Source: a virus. Taken from it: 38,531 nt of DNA. A program made the position numbers and the translations under genes. The notes under the pieces were generated by a model. The model searched no databases, was not told where the DNA came from, and saw only the letters and a program-made list of their open reading frames with translations. Shown piece after piece: positions 1 through 5,881 of this stretch; position 1 is the first letter of the stretch, and every line of letters begins with the position of its first letter. The stretch covers positions 1 to 38,531 of IMG/VR virus record IMGVR_UViG_3300039448_000025. One strand, written 5' to 3'.

Positions 1-19
1 ACGTTTTTTTTCGAGACGC

Positions 20-25
20 TATTAT
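20..25 (+). promoter_or_regulatory. Probable -10 box of the tRNA-Ser promoter
   Basis: The sequence TATTAT lies 10 bases before the mature tRNA start, a normal place for a -10 hexamer. The -35 region would fall at or beyond the window edge, so only half of the promoter can be judged. It belongs to the host and would still drive the tRNA after prophage insertion. Confidence 0.4.
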
Positions 26-35
26 AAGCGCCATT

Positions 36-126
36 GGAGGGATGGCTGAGCGGCTGAAAGCACCGGTCTTGAAAACCGGCATACGTTAGTAGCGTATCTA
101 GGGTTCAAATCCCTATCCCTCCGCCA
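36..126 (+). tRNA. tRNA-Ser(UGA), prophage insertion target
   Basis: A 91-nt class II tRNA with an encoded CCA end. The acceptor stem pairs GGAGGGA (36-42) with TCCCTCC (116-122), with G123 as discriminator. The anticodon loop reads CTTGAAA, giving anticodon TGA. There is a long variable arm and a T loop of the form GGTTCAAATCC. The 3' part (from 104) is the prophage attachment core, so the last third of this gene is supplied by phage DNA and the tRNA stays intact. Downstream of it now lies the integrase terminator and not its own terminator, which has been displaced to 38028. Confidence 0.97.
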
Positions 127-127
127 T
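104..127 (+). repeat. attL: attL core (24-bp direct repeat)
   Basis: The 24 bases covering the T-loop and 3' end of the tRNA, plus one base beyond CCA, recur exactly at 37991-38014. The identity stops on both sides (G103 against A37990, T128 against A38015). Insertion into the 3' end of a tRNA next to a tyrosine integrase is the standard arrangement, so this is the left attachment site. Confidence 0.95.
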
Positions 128-183
128 TATTTTTCCTTTAAAAACAGTATGTTATGTTTTTAAAGAGGCCTTGAAGGGCTAGT

Positions 184-214
184 AGGGAACGTTTCTGGGA
201 ACATACTTGGGAAC
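184..214 (+). repeat. Three 12-bp-spaced GGGAAC repeats, likely integrase arm sites
   Basis: Copies of the heptamer (T/A)GGGAAC start at 184, 196 and 208, spaced exactly 12 bp. Two further copies (TGGGAAT at 37888, TGGGAAC at 37899) lie on the other side, just inside attR, in the same orientation. In the circular phage both sets would flank the attP core. That is how arm-type sites bound by the N-terminal domain of tyrosine integrases are arranged. The function is inferred; the repeats are plain in the sequence. Confidence 0.6.
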
Positions 215-222
215 AAAACGTT

Positions 223-250
223 AAAAAGGCGACCTAGTGGTCGCCTTTTT
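223..250. terminator. Bidirectional terminator between tRNA-Ser and integrase
   Basis: The stem GGCGACC (228-234) pairs with GGTCGCC (239-245) around a TAGT loop, with five A before it and five T after it, so it works on both strands. It ends the leftward integrase transcript. In the lysogen it also ends the rightward tRNA transcript, whose own terminator was moved away by the insertion. Confidence 0.85.
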
Positions 251-252
251 CG

Positions 253-1413
253 TTATAGCTCTAAAGCCTTCTCGATAATCATTTGTACGTCCGGTCCGTC
301 TTGCTGTATCCACTTACCGTAGTTCTTCTGAATCATATCAATCGTTGTGTGGCCAACGTGGCCCGATATCCAGTGCATTGGTATAACGCCAAGCGTTAGC
401 ATCTGAGAAATGAACGTGTGGCGACACTGGCTGGGTGGGCGGTATCTAACACCTGCTTGTTCGCAGTGAACCCTGAAGAAATCATCTCTTAGTGATTTGT
501 CGAGAGTTTGCACGGATCCACTGTCTTTTCTGAATACAGGCCGTATTCGCATGCTCTTAATCGTTTTATTGTCCCGACCGACCACTTCAATTGTTATGGC
601 CTCCATGTGTGCTGTGCGCTTAAATTGCCGCTGGAGTACTTCACGTGCAGGCTTTAGAAGTCGATGTGTTCTAGTTGATCGCTTTGTTTTGGTGCCTTTC
701 CAGCGATTCACTACGCGGGCACGTTGGTATTTTATTATTCCCTGGTCGAGATCGATCACATCCTCCCAAGCCAACGCGATCGCCTCGGATGGCCGGCACC
801 CGTCCCAGATCATGTATTCGATCAATTCACGTTGCTGAATCTTCTCTGTTTCTGTTGACGTTAGCTTGCGGATTTCATCGAGCGTGAACGGATCCGGGTC
901 TTCAGCGTCCGGCAAACGGATCTTGATACCCTTTGTAGGGTTGAAGTGCTGCTTCTGCCGAGTGCTGTAAAGGTCGAACACTTGGCTCATTAGTGATAGA
1001 GACGATTTGATCATCTTGTTATGTAGATGAGCGAGATCCGTCGAGATCCACTGCTGCAGTGATATGTAGTCAATGTCTTGGATCTTAACGTCAGCCCATC
1101 GAGGCATGATTGTTGTTCGAAACTTACTGCGATCGGCGACAAGGGTCGAGTGCGCAACCTGTGTTGGTCGGATCTCTAGATACAGGTTGGCGTAATGGCC
1201 AAAGCTGTTCTCTTGGACCTTGTCCGACTCTGGAAAATGCCGCTTGTAATCGAATGTGCCGGATTCTTGTTCGAGTTTAATTATCGATGCCAGCCGCCGC
1301 GCTCGCTCTATATTCTCTGATGTGGCTTCGCCGATTTTCTCTCGGCACAACTCACCTTCGTATCTGAAATACACCCGGACCGATTTCCCTCGGACCTCGT
1401 AACCATCTGCCAT
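253..1413 (-). CDS. int: Site-specific tyrosine recombinase (integrase)
   Basis: A 386-residue phage integrase that would catalyse recombination between attP and the tRNA-Ser attB. An N-terminal arm-binding region (about 1-60) is followed by a SAM-like core-binding domain (about 70-155) and the catalytic domain. Visible catalytic residues are R207 (GCRPSEA), R331 in a CRHTF box, H352/H355 in GHVGH, and the nucleophile Y365 (KNYGKW). The usual His of the HxxR box is replaced by Ser328, a change also seen in other prophage integrases. The ATG follows a G-rich ribosome site. It points towards attL and ends at the terminator at 223-250. Length is normal for the family. Confidence 0.96.
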   Translation of the reverse strand: MADGYEVRGKSVRVYFRYEGELCREKIGEATSENIERARRLASIIKLEQESGTFDYKRHFPESDKVQENSFGHYANLYLEIRPTQVAHSTLVADRSKFRTTIMPRWADVKIQDIDYISLQQWISTDLAHLHNKMIKSSLSLMSQVFDLYSTRQKQHFNPTKGIKIRLPDAEDPDPFTLDEIRKLTSTETEKIQQRELIEYMIWDGCRPSEAIALAWEDVIDLDQGIIKYQRARVVNRWKGTKTKRSTRTHRLLKPAREVLQRQFKRTAHMEAITIEVVGRDNKTIKSMRIRPVFRKDSGSVQTLDKSLRDDFFRVHCEQAGVRYRPPSQCRHTFISQMLTLGVIPMHWISGHVGHTTIDMIQKNYGKWIQQDGPDVQMIIEKALEL

Positions 1414-1591
1414 ATTGTCCCCCCGGACGTTGATCCGTGAAGTTTAGCTGCGGATGCTTATGTTGTAACGTCCTGTGATCTGCGTATTCGGACGCACTTG
1501 CAGAGGAAATCGATACTGTTACTATCTGTTACTCATTCTTGAGCGTATTGAGTTGTTGCGTGATAGGAACAATTGAATACGAGGATGCAAA
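1414..1591. other. Intergenic region between integrase and the 94-aa gene
   Basis: No gene is seen here. The stretch should hold the integrase promoter (leftward) and a promoter for the 94-aa gene (rightward). For the latter, TTGAGC followed after 17 bases by GATAGG is a weak match. Two TGTTAC words 10 bases apart near 1516-1531 recall the GTTAC cluster at 37542-37812 and might bind the same protein. Confidence 0.35.
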
Positions 1592-1876
1592 ATGACTGTT
1601 AAAGTTGGTAAGAAAAATCTTTCTGGTAACTACACATACACTTGGAAGCGTGACAATGGTGATGGAGAATATACCGGAGTGCAGGATCGCATTCGCATTG
1701 ACAAAGATGAAGGTTATGAAGTTCTTTATTTTATTCAAACGCTTATGAATAAACATGGTTTAACGACTGAAACCGATGTTCATCGCATAGAAAAGTTTTT
1801 GCAGGCTCCAAGCCTCAGTGGTGTTGTTATGCGAGCTGAGCTTACGTCTATAGTTGAGAAGGCAATGGGGCTGTAG
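1592..1876 (+). CDS. Hypothetical protein, single-gene unit (94 aa)
   Basis: I do not recognise this family. The ATG is preceded by GAGG at a spacing of 7, and the gene is closed by its own hairpin at 1879-1896, so it forms a single-gene transcription unit running against its neighbours. The N-terminal half is basic and rich in aromatic residues (YTYTWKR). The C-terminal half looks helical, with alternating hydrophobic and charged residues. There is no signal peptide or membrane segment. A plus-strand gene with its own promoter and terminator, next to int and amid minus-strand early genes, could be expressed in the lysogen, but this is only inferred from its position. Confidence 0.7.
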   Translation: MTVKVGKKNLSGNYTYTWKRDNGDGEYTGVQDRIRIDKDEGYEVLYFIQTLMNKHGLTTETDVHRIEKFLQAPSLSGVVMRAELTSIVEKAMGL

Positions 1877-1878
1877 AA

Positions 1879-1902
1879 GCCCGGCTTTCGCCGGGCATTT
1901 GT
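1879..1902 (+). terminator. Hairpin terminator after the 94-aa gene
   Basis: GCCCGG (1879-1884) pairs with CCGGGC (1891-1896) around CTTTCG, followed by ATTTGT. The T-run is weak. The same GCCCGG/CCGGGC stem recurs at 5034-5052 and 37018-37040. Confidence 0.6.
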
Positions 1903-2126
1903 CATGAAATGCTCAAATAGCCAGCCACTAGTCTTTCTAGTGGCTGATTGCAATTTTCAGCTACAAGCACAACCATCTCCGTTTTTCCGCATTTAATCGT
2001 TTGGCGATTGTACGTTTCAGACCAATCAAGATTTTGTACTGTTATGTACTCTGCCTCCTGGTCGAACTCAATCAGATCACCATCAAACTTACCACCAATT
2101 AGTACCGTCTCTACCAAATTATCCAT
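1902..2126 (-). CDS. Hypothetical small acidic protein (74 aa)
   Basis: Family not recognised. The start is set at the ATG at 2126 because AGGAGGT lies five bases before it; the longer reading frame up to 2162 has no ribosome site at its first ATG. The product begins MDNLVETVLIGGKFDGD and is mostly beta-like, alternating short hydrophobic and acidic stretches. No membrane segment is visible. It is the last gene of a leftward group with the 60-aa gene and the antirepressor-like gene, with 13 bases separating it from the gene before it. Confidence 0.7.
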   Translation of the reverse strand: MDNLVETVLIGGKFDGDLIEFDQEAEYITVQNLDWSETYNRQTIKCGKTEMVVLVAENCNQPLERLVAGYLSIS

Positions 2127-2139
2127 GTGATACCTCCTT

Positions 2140-2322
2140 TTATGAATCGGGCCCGAAGCCACGCGAATTCATGAAATTATCTGTTTTGGCTGCCCATTCG
2201 CTTAGGGCCACAATTCGGTCGGTACCGGACATTTGATAGCGGATTCGAACGTACTCTTTCAACATATCGTCCGAGTGTTTTAGGTCGGCCACTTTTTCTG
2301 ATAGCTGGGTAACTTTAGCCAT
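2140..2322 (-). CDS. Small hypothetical protein, paralogue of the gene at 10438 (60 aa)
   Basis: The start is at the ATG at 2322, preceded by GGGAG. The ATG overlaps the end of the antirepressor-like gene by 8 bases, so the two are translationally coupled. The central part (LKEYVRIRYQMSG..RI.ALSEWAAK.D) matches the 55-aa product encoded at 10438-10605 (LQEYVRIRHEMAG..RI.ALIEWAAN.D). The family is unknown to me. It looks helical, without cysteines or membrane segments. Two copies in one prophage, each next to a regulatory gene, suggest a small accessory regulator, but this is a guess. Confidence 0.75.
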   Translation of the reverse strand: MAKVTQLSEKVADLKHSDDMLKEYVRIRYQMSGTDRIVALSEWAAKTDNFMNSRGFGPDS

Positions 2323-2860
2323 GGTGATCTCCCAGTAGTGGAAGCTGCTCAACGCCGGCCGTTCTCATTGTTAGGTCTGGCATCGGCCACCGAGCCATGC
2401 TGCAGTAATACTGGAGCTGTGCATGGCGTTGCTTGAAGAGCATGGCGTTTTTGGTATTCACGAGGGATTCAGTTAGGCGCTCAATCTCGTTGAGATACGA
2501 GTTGCGTTCTTTAACAGGCAGATCTCTGCTGCCACAAAATGCCCAAACAAACTCTGCAACAGCGACCTTCATTTCTTGCGCTTTGGGCTGGCCTGACTCC
2601 ATCACAATCAGTAAAAAACCGATAGGGTGATACACGCGAGTGTCGTAATTTTTGCCGTCAGTTGCGGTCAGATTGACCGGTACTGAGTAGTCTTCGATGT
2701 GTGGGTTCCTGCCTATCAGCCTTCTAATTCTGTCTGCTGGCTCATCTTGGTATTCAAGCCATTCCCCGACTGACTGGCGGCTTACATGTGGGGTTCCGTC
2801 TATATCGACGACTTGAGATAGGGCTATCTCGCCCCAGTGAAATGATGCTGCATTGGCCAT
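2315..2860 (-). CDS. Antirepressor-like protein, BRO-N-type (181 aa)
   Basis: Probably a phage antirepressor or related regulator. Residues about 1-120 resemble a BRO-N domain, including the segment YHPIGFLLIVMESGQPKAQEM and the following AVAEFVWAF. The C-terminal 60 residues look helical or coiled coil. AAGGAG lies seven bases before the ATG. Immediately upstream on the same strand is a structured element (2905-2990) resembling c4 RNA, which in phages P1 and P7 represses an antirepressor gene in exactly this arrangement. It forms a leftward group with the two small genes at 2140 and 1902. Similarity to BRO-N is judged by eye, so the family call is moderate. Confidence 0.6.
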   Translation of the reverse strand: MANAASFHWGEIALSQVVDIDGTPHVSRQSVGEWLEYQDEPADRIRRLIGRNPHIEDYSVPVNLTATDGKNYDTRVYHPIGFLLIVMESGQPKAQEMKVAVAEFVWAFCGSRDLPVKERNSYLNEIERLTESLVNTKNAMLFKQRHAQLQYYCSMARWPMPDLTMRTAGVEQLPLLGDHHG

Positions 2861-2895
2861 TTTGGCGCTCCTTACATTTACTTTGAGAAGTACCA

Positions 2896-2990
2896 GCGCC
2901 TGATTAAAGGCGCCGGGAGGCTCAAAACGGCTGTAAGCACCGCGGAGTTATTTCCCCGAAGGGTATTGTATTCCTCGCCCTCCCGGCATA
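2896..2990 (-). ncRNA. Candidate c4-like antisense RNA upstream of the antirepressor
   Basis: On the minus strand an outer stem pairs GCCGGGAGG (2987-2979) with CCTCCCGGC (2920-2912). Inside it are a UUCG-capped CCC/GGG hairpin and a CGG/CCG hairpin that encloses TGCTTACAG. A further stem, GCGCC/GGCGC (2913-2896), follows at the 3' side. The layout and several words (GGGGAAATAACTCCGCGG, GGTGCTTACAGCCG) resemble, as I remember them, C4 antisense RNAs, which base-pair with the leader of phage antirepressor genes. GGCGC of the 3' stem is complementary to GCGCC in the antirepressor ribosome site (2866-2874). Without a covariance search this stays a candidate. Confidence 0.5.
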
Positions 2991-3024
2991 ACGCAGGGAT
3001 GCATCCGATATAAATACCGGGCAC

Positions 3025-3050
3025 AAAAAAACCAACACTGTCGGGGTTGG
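3025..3050 (-). terminator. Possible leftward terminator before the c4-like element
   Basis: On the minus strand CCAAC and GTTGG (3050-3046 and 3036-3032) form a short stem followed by seven T. It could end leftward transcription from the early genes at 3544 onwards. The same bases could instead serve as a -35 region for a promoter of the c4-like RNA, since an AT-rich -10-like stretch (TATTTATAT) lies about 17 bases beyond. The two readings are not exclusive. Confidence 0.35.
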
Positions 3051-3122
3051 ATGGAATACCGCTTACAAGAGGTTTTGAGTCCTCAGCTATGGACGGTATA
3101 ACAAGTTTTAATTACTATCAAG

Positions 3123-3137
3123 TAGTAATAATTACTA
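3123..3137. promoter_or_regulatory. Operator-like palindrome TAGTAAT-A-ATTACTA
   Basis: A perfect 15-bp palindrome with half-site TAGTAAT, 21 bases before the start of the membrane WYL-like gene. The same half-site forms the large dyad in front of the phage repressor (9966-9990). This suggests that the repressor, or another immunity-region protein, also controls this gene. AT-rich flanks make some chance matches possible, but a perfect 15-mer in a promoter position is notable. Confidence 0.55.
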
Positions 3138-3157
3138 ACCAACTCTTTAGGTATCGC

Positions 3158-3547
3158 ATGGAAGCTCTTGTCGTATTTGTTATCCTCATCGTTTTTATCT
3201 TTCTAGTTAATCTTATTTTTGGGGGCAAAAAGCCACCTTCGGAAAATGGCTCATCTGAGTATTTCAAAACATCCAGCCATGCCAGTTCGAGCTATTCTGG
3301 CGACGATATATCTGTTATCTCATTGCCTGAAGCTCGGGTTCTTGCGCGAAGTTTCAATATCGGTGGCCGTTACCTAATTGAGTACACAGATTCATCGGGT
3401 AATGACTCTCAGCGTGAAATTACGGTTCGATCAGTCGATGGAATTACGATCAAGGCCGTTTGTCATCGCAGACGTTCTTTACGCACTTTTAAAGCTGACC
3501 GAATGTCTTTGGTTATTGATACTGAAACGGGTGAAGCACTTCTTTAG
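3158..3547 (+). CDS. Membrane-anchored protein with WYL-like domain (129 aa)
   Basis: The start is set at the ATG at 3158, where the protein begins with a strongly hydrophobic membrane segment (about residues 3-21, MEALVVFVILIVFIFLVNLIF). A reading frame from 3047 would add a non-hydrophobic tail and run through the operator palindrome. After a Ser-rich linker, residues about 55-129 look like a small WYL-type domain: Y-x-E-Y-x-D-x-x-G, then R-x-I-x-V, then C-x-x-R-x-x-x-R-T-F-x-x-D-R. WYL domains sense ligands or nucleic acids in several bacterial regulators and defence proteins. The gene is on the opposite strand from the early operon and overlaps the stop of the peptidase gene tail to tail. 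It is a candidate lysogenic-conversion or exclusion gene. Confidence 0.65.
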   Translation: MEALVVFVILIVFIFLVNLIFGGKKPPSENGSSEYFKTSSHASSSYSGDDISVISLPEARVLARSFNIGGRYLIEYTDSSGNDSQREITVRSVDGITIKAVCHRRRSLRTFKADRMSLVIDTETGEALL

Positions 3548-3951
3548 GTTGCGTTCTCGTAACGCTTCCACTCACCCAGTGGCAATTCTGAATAATCATA
3601 AAAACGATAATGAGTCATGTGTTCGATTGGTACCGGCTTGGCTTGGCGGTTGTCGAGCACTATACCGTCGTATATTGCGATCGCATGATCGAGGTTGTGG
3701 GATCTGTCGCCGACTTCGGTGAGTACTCTTGCAACTCGACACAGTTCTGGTTTGAACAAACCTCGACGAATACCGACAGTCAAAACAGTGAGTGCAAAGT
3801 CGTCACAGTCTCCAGAGAACTCTCTCCAATGAATCACATCATCAGCATAATCCTGCCAGTAATCTGGCTTTCCGAATTTTTCTGCATCCGCCACCCATGT
3901 AAATAAACCTTTTACTTGTTTGAATACCTGAGCTATTTCGAGGTGCTGCAT
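3544..3951 (-). CDS. Transglutaminase-like cysteine peptidase, BTLCP type (135 aa)
   Basis: A complete catalytic triad of the bacterial transglutaminase-like cysteine proteinase family is visible: C49 in GDCDDFA, H89 in LDHAIAIYDG, and D100 in VLDNR. The product is a minimal single domain without a signal peptide. GGAG lies upstream of the ATG at 3951, which overlaps the end of the lipoprotein gene by 19 bases. In host genomes such proteins process surface adhesins (LapG-like members). In prophages they occur as small orphan genes whose substrate is unknown. It ends tail to tail with the membrane WYL-like gene, sharing three bases. Confidence 0.8.
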   Translation of the reverse strand: MQHLEIAQVFKQVKGLFTWVADAEKFGKPDYWQDYADDVIHWREFSGDCDDFALTVLTVGIRRGLFKPELCRVARVLTEVGDRSHNLDHAIAIYDGIVLDNRQAKPVPIEHMTHYRFYDYSELPLGEWKRYENAT

Positions 3952-4115
3952 AGTACGCTCTCCGGGTTGCGGCGGCAGTAGTCGTCTGCCGCTGTGTTAG
4001 TTGATGCTTTTTGGCCTTCGATTGGTGCGGTACCACATGCAGTTAACTGTGCAACCGCGATCAGAATGATTACAACCGCAGGGATCAGTGCTGCGACTTT
4101 TAATCGTGAGTTCAT
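3933..4115 (-). CDS. Small lipoprotein (60 aa)
   Basis: A short lipoprotein. A basic start (MNSRLK), a hydrophobic stretch and the lipobox LTAC with C27 predict cleavage by signal peptidase II, leaving a mature peptide of about 34 residues with two further cysteines. The ATG overlaps the stop of the gene before it (ATGA). With the cysteine peptidase that follows, it makes two adjacent genes with envelope-related features inside an otherwise cytoplasmic early operon. An Rz1-like lysis role is unlikely, since a spanin pair is present at 28661-29201. Confidence 0.75.
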   Translation of the reverse strand: MNSRLKVAALIPAVVIILIAVAQLTACGTAPIEGQKASTNTAADDYCRRNPESVLCSTSK

Positions 4116-4267
4116 GGCTTCACCTTTTTCTTTTTTATCTCGATGTCGCCATAAAAGCTGGCATGTGCATTTTCGTCAGTCATCACTGCGCGCCGGATGA
4201 TTGCAGCAAGTAATCGATTGCGATCGGTTGGTACCGGTTTCGGGTTGTTAATCACTAGCTTGATCAT
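4112..4267 (-). CDS. Hypothetical basic protein (51 aa)
   Basis: The start is placed at the ATG at 4267, preceded by GAGGT and overlapping the Zn-ribbon gene by 20 bases. The longer frame to 4399 lies inside the Zn-ribbon gene and lacks a ribosome site. The product (MIKLVINNPKPVPTDRNR...) is basic and ends in a lysine-rich tail (KKKKVKP). No family is recognised. It sits in a chain of overlapping small early genes. Confidence 0.6.
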   Translation of the reverse strand: MIKLVINNPKPVPTDRNRLLAAIIRRAVMTDENAHASFYGDIEIKKKKVKP

Positions 4268-4607
4268 TCCATACCTCGTAGTCGCAGTAGTATTCGTGGT
4301 TGCTGCAGAATCTATGGCCGTTAGTTGTGACCAGCACCATTTTGCTATTGCAGCAAGGGCAGCGCTCGTCTGTAAGTTGGTGAATGCATTTACCATCACC
4401 GCAACCTCTTACTCCACACGTGAAGGAATTACTAACACGTATTCGGGGCACTAATACCCAGCCAGATTCTGGATTTGCTAATAATTCATTCGCAATACTT
4501 ACGCTTTCAGGGGTTAACAGTACTGCTGATAAGGTTGCGGGAAGAGGGGTTGTAACTTGTGATTCAATTTTGTCGCCATGTCGAGCTATATTGGATTTAG
4601 TTGTCAT
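4248..4607 (-). CDS. Hypothetical protein with cysteine-rich, zinc-ribbon-like C-terminus (119 aa)
   Basis: Residues about 64-110 hold a series of cysteine and histidine pairs (CGVRGCGDGKC, CPCCNSK, HRFCSNHEYYC) suited to bind one or two zinc ions. The N-terminal half has no recognisable features. Such small Zn-ribbon proteins are common in phage early regions and often bind nucleic acid, but no specific function can be given. Its ATG overlaps the end of the 141-aa gene by 11 bases. Confidence 0.7.
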   Translation of the reverse strand: MTTKSNIARHGDKIESQVTTPLPATLSAVLLTPESVSIANELLANPESGWVLVPRIRVSNSFTCGVRGCGDGKCIHQLTDERCPCCNSKMVLVTTNGHRFCSNHEYYCDYEVWNDQASD

Positions 4608-5022
4608 TTTCTAAAAGCTCCAATCTGTCTGACATTTCATCTAGCAAATACATGCAATCATTAACATCGGTCTGCGTTAATAGCAGTTGACTGCTTCGAG
4701 CAAAGCTCCAAGCGTTAGCTGCTCTGGTCGTTTCGAGGTTGCATACCATTGTGTTTCGATCCTCAACCTCAAATCCCATAGCGGCCAGAAACATCATTGC
4801 CAGTTGATTGGTTTGCAGGAGTATTTGCTCGTCGGTTCGGTTTCCGATGGTTGTTATTACTGATAACGGATTTTCTTCCAGCGCTTTTATCTGCTGCTCT
4901 GCCTTGGATCCTTTAATCCAAGTTTTGACCTGGTCTAATGTCAGGTGATCGATTTGACTCTCGTCGATAACAATCATGAGCAGACCTTTCTGCTGCAGCA
5001 TGTTGAATAATGGTTCTTTCAT
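4597..5022 (-). CDS. Hypothetical protein (141 aa)
   Basis: No family recognised. GAGG lies seven bases before the ATG at 5022. The protein is acidic and probably all-helical, with a hydrophobic central stretch (QLAMMFLAAMGFEV) and a leucine-rich acidic end (LLDEMSDRLELLENDN). There is no signal peptide. It overlaps the Zn-ribbon gene and is preceded by a hairpin at 5034-5052. Confidence 0.7.
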   Translation of the reverse strand: MKEPLFNMLQQKGLLMIVIDESQIDHLTLDQVKTWIKGSKAEQQIKALEENPLSVITTIGNRTDEQILLQTNQLAMMFLAAMGFEVEDRNTMVCNLETTRAANAWSFARSSQLLLTQTDVNDCMYLLDEMSDRLELLENDN

Positions 5023-5033
5023 TGTGCGTCCTC

Positions 5034-5052
5034 AGCCCGGAAGTTCCGGGCT
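5034..5052. repeat. GCCCGG hairpin between DUF3850 and the 141-aa gene
   Basis: A 19-bp perfect palindrome (AGCCCGGAA-G-TTCCGGGCT) followed on the plus strand by TTTATAAT. On the coding minus strand it has no T-run, so it may act as a processing or attenuation hairpin there. It belongs to the same stem family as the hairpins at 1879 and 37018. Confidence 0.5.
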
Positions 5053-5061
5053 TTATAATAT

Positions 5062-5328
5062 TTATAGCTTAGTTAGTAGGAGTACGTGATCAGGCAAAAT
5101 GCCGTACTTTTTACCGTGCACCATTGCGACGACTTCGCTGTCTTGTGTGCGTCCGGTGTACGCTAGTGGCATACCTTCAGACATTTGCTCAGCGCTGAAG
5201 CATGTTTCTTTTAATCGCAGCATGTCACCCACTTGAAAGTCTCTATCTAGCTTGCGAATTTCGAAGGGTTTTAATCCTGCGATCGTCAGTTCAAATACGT
5301 CTGGGTCTGTTTTTAATTCGTGAATCAT
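5062..5328 (-). CDS. DUF3850 (ASCH-like) domain protein (88 aa)
   Basis: The protein fits the DUF3850 family along its whole length: it opens with IHELKTDPDVFELTIAGLK, continues with FEIRKLDRDFQVGD and has a YTGR segment before its C-terminal strand. The family belongs to the ASCH/PUA-like folds, which are thought to bind RNA or modified nucleotides, and is common in phage early regions. No partner is known. Its ATG overlaps the stop of the 60-aa gene (ATGA). Confidence 0.85.
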   Translation of the reverse strand: MIHELKTDPDVFELTIAGLKPFEIRKLDRDFQVGDMLRLKETCFSAEQMSEGMPLAYTGRTQDSEVVAMVHGKKYGILPDHVLLLTKL

Positions 5329-5507
5329 TCGGTCACCACATACTCTGCTTGAAGCGCTGGTGACATCCAGCCGCCGTAAATTTCTTTAACTGCCATTACG
5401 GCCCCTGTATCTGTCTCGCAAAGCGTTTTTCCCTTTTCTACAACATCAATGCTTGGCTCGACAGGCAGGATCTCTCCATTCGAGCGTTTTATTCCGGTGA
5501 TTTTCAT
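5325..5507 (-). CDS. Hypothetical protein (60 aa)
   Basis: Not recognised. A short, mixed beta-like sequence (MKITGIKRSNGEILPVEPS...) with no cysteine motif or membrane segment; it ends by overlapping the DUF3850 start. A GGA-containing ribosome site lies about ten bases before the ATG. It belongs to the run of tightly packed leftward early genes. Confidence 0.65.
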   Translation of the reverse strand: MKITGIKRSNGEILPVEPSIDVVEKGKTLCETDTGAVMAVKEIYGGWMSPALQAEYVVTE

Positions 5508-5527
5508 GTGGTGGCGTCCTATTTGTA

Positions 5528-5728
5528 TTAAAGCTGTCGCTGTATAGCTTTATCGCTGTAAACAGCGGTTCGTAGATTTTTTGATTTTTTGCCCTGAATT
5601 TTCATCTCATTGCTCGGCACGACTGTGATATGTCCGCCGCGCTTCATGAATTCATCCATCAGCTGCTTAATTTCGGCTTGTTCAGCCGCTTTTTCTTCTG
5701 TGATTCTGCAGTCGGTGCACGTGGTCAT
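5528..5728 (-). CDS. Hypothetical protein (66 aa)
   Basis: Family unknown. The N-terminus has a CxxC-like pair (C4, C7) followed by a helical acidic segment, then GGHITVVPSNEMK and a basic C-terminus. The ATG overlaps the stop of the 47-aa gene and follows a GGGGT ribosome site. A single CxxC is not enough for a zinc site unless the protein dimerises. Confidence 0.65.
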   Translation of the reverse strand: MTTCTDCRITEEKAAEQAEIKQLMDEFMKRGGHITVVPSNEMKIQGKKSKNLRTAVYSDKAIQRQL

Positions 5729-5868
5729 ATCGTTACCCCCATCGCTTCGTTAAGCATTGCTCCAAGCTCGCGAGCGGCTTCTGTTATTGTTTTACCTTCG
5801 GCTATTAACAGGCGTCCGTTGTATCGATAGCTTCCAACCCATGACGTGCGTAAGAATTCAAAAACCAT
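5725..5868 (-). CDS. Hypothetical protein (47 aa)
   Basis: The start is set at the ATG at 5868, seven bases after GGAG. An in-frame ATG two codons earlier is too close to the ribosome site, and the long frame to 6054 lies inside the 100-aa gene. The product (MVFEFLRTSWVGSYRYNGRLL...) ends in a helix that repeats Ala and Glu. No family recognised. Confidence 0.55.
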   Translation of the reverse strand: MVFEFLRTSWVGSYRYNGRLLIAEGKTITEAARELGAMLNEAMGVTI

Positions 5869-5881
5869 GGTCATATCTCCA

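Noticed and set aside
497-887. Plus-strand frames within the integrase gene
   Set aside because: They are antisense shadows of int with no ribosome sites or family features.
3047-3157. N-terminal extension of the membrane WYL-like protein
   Set aside because: It would run through the operator palindrome and place a non-hydrophobic tail before the membrane segment.
4268-4399. N-terminal extension of the 51-aa gene to 4399
   Set aside because: It lies within the Zn-ribbon gene and has low-complexity sequence. The ATG at 4267 has a GAGGT ribosome site.
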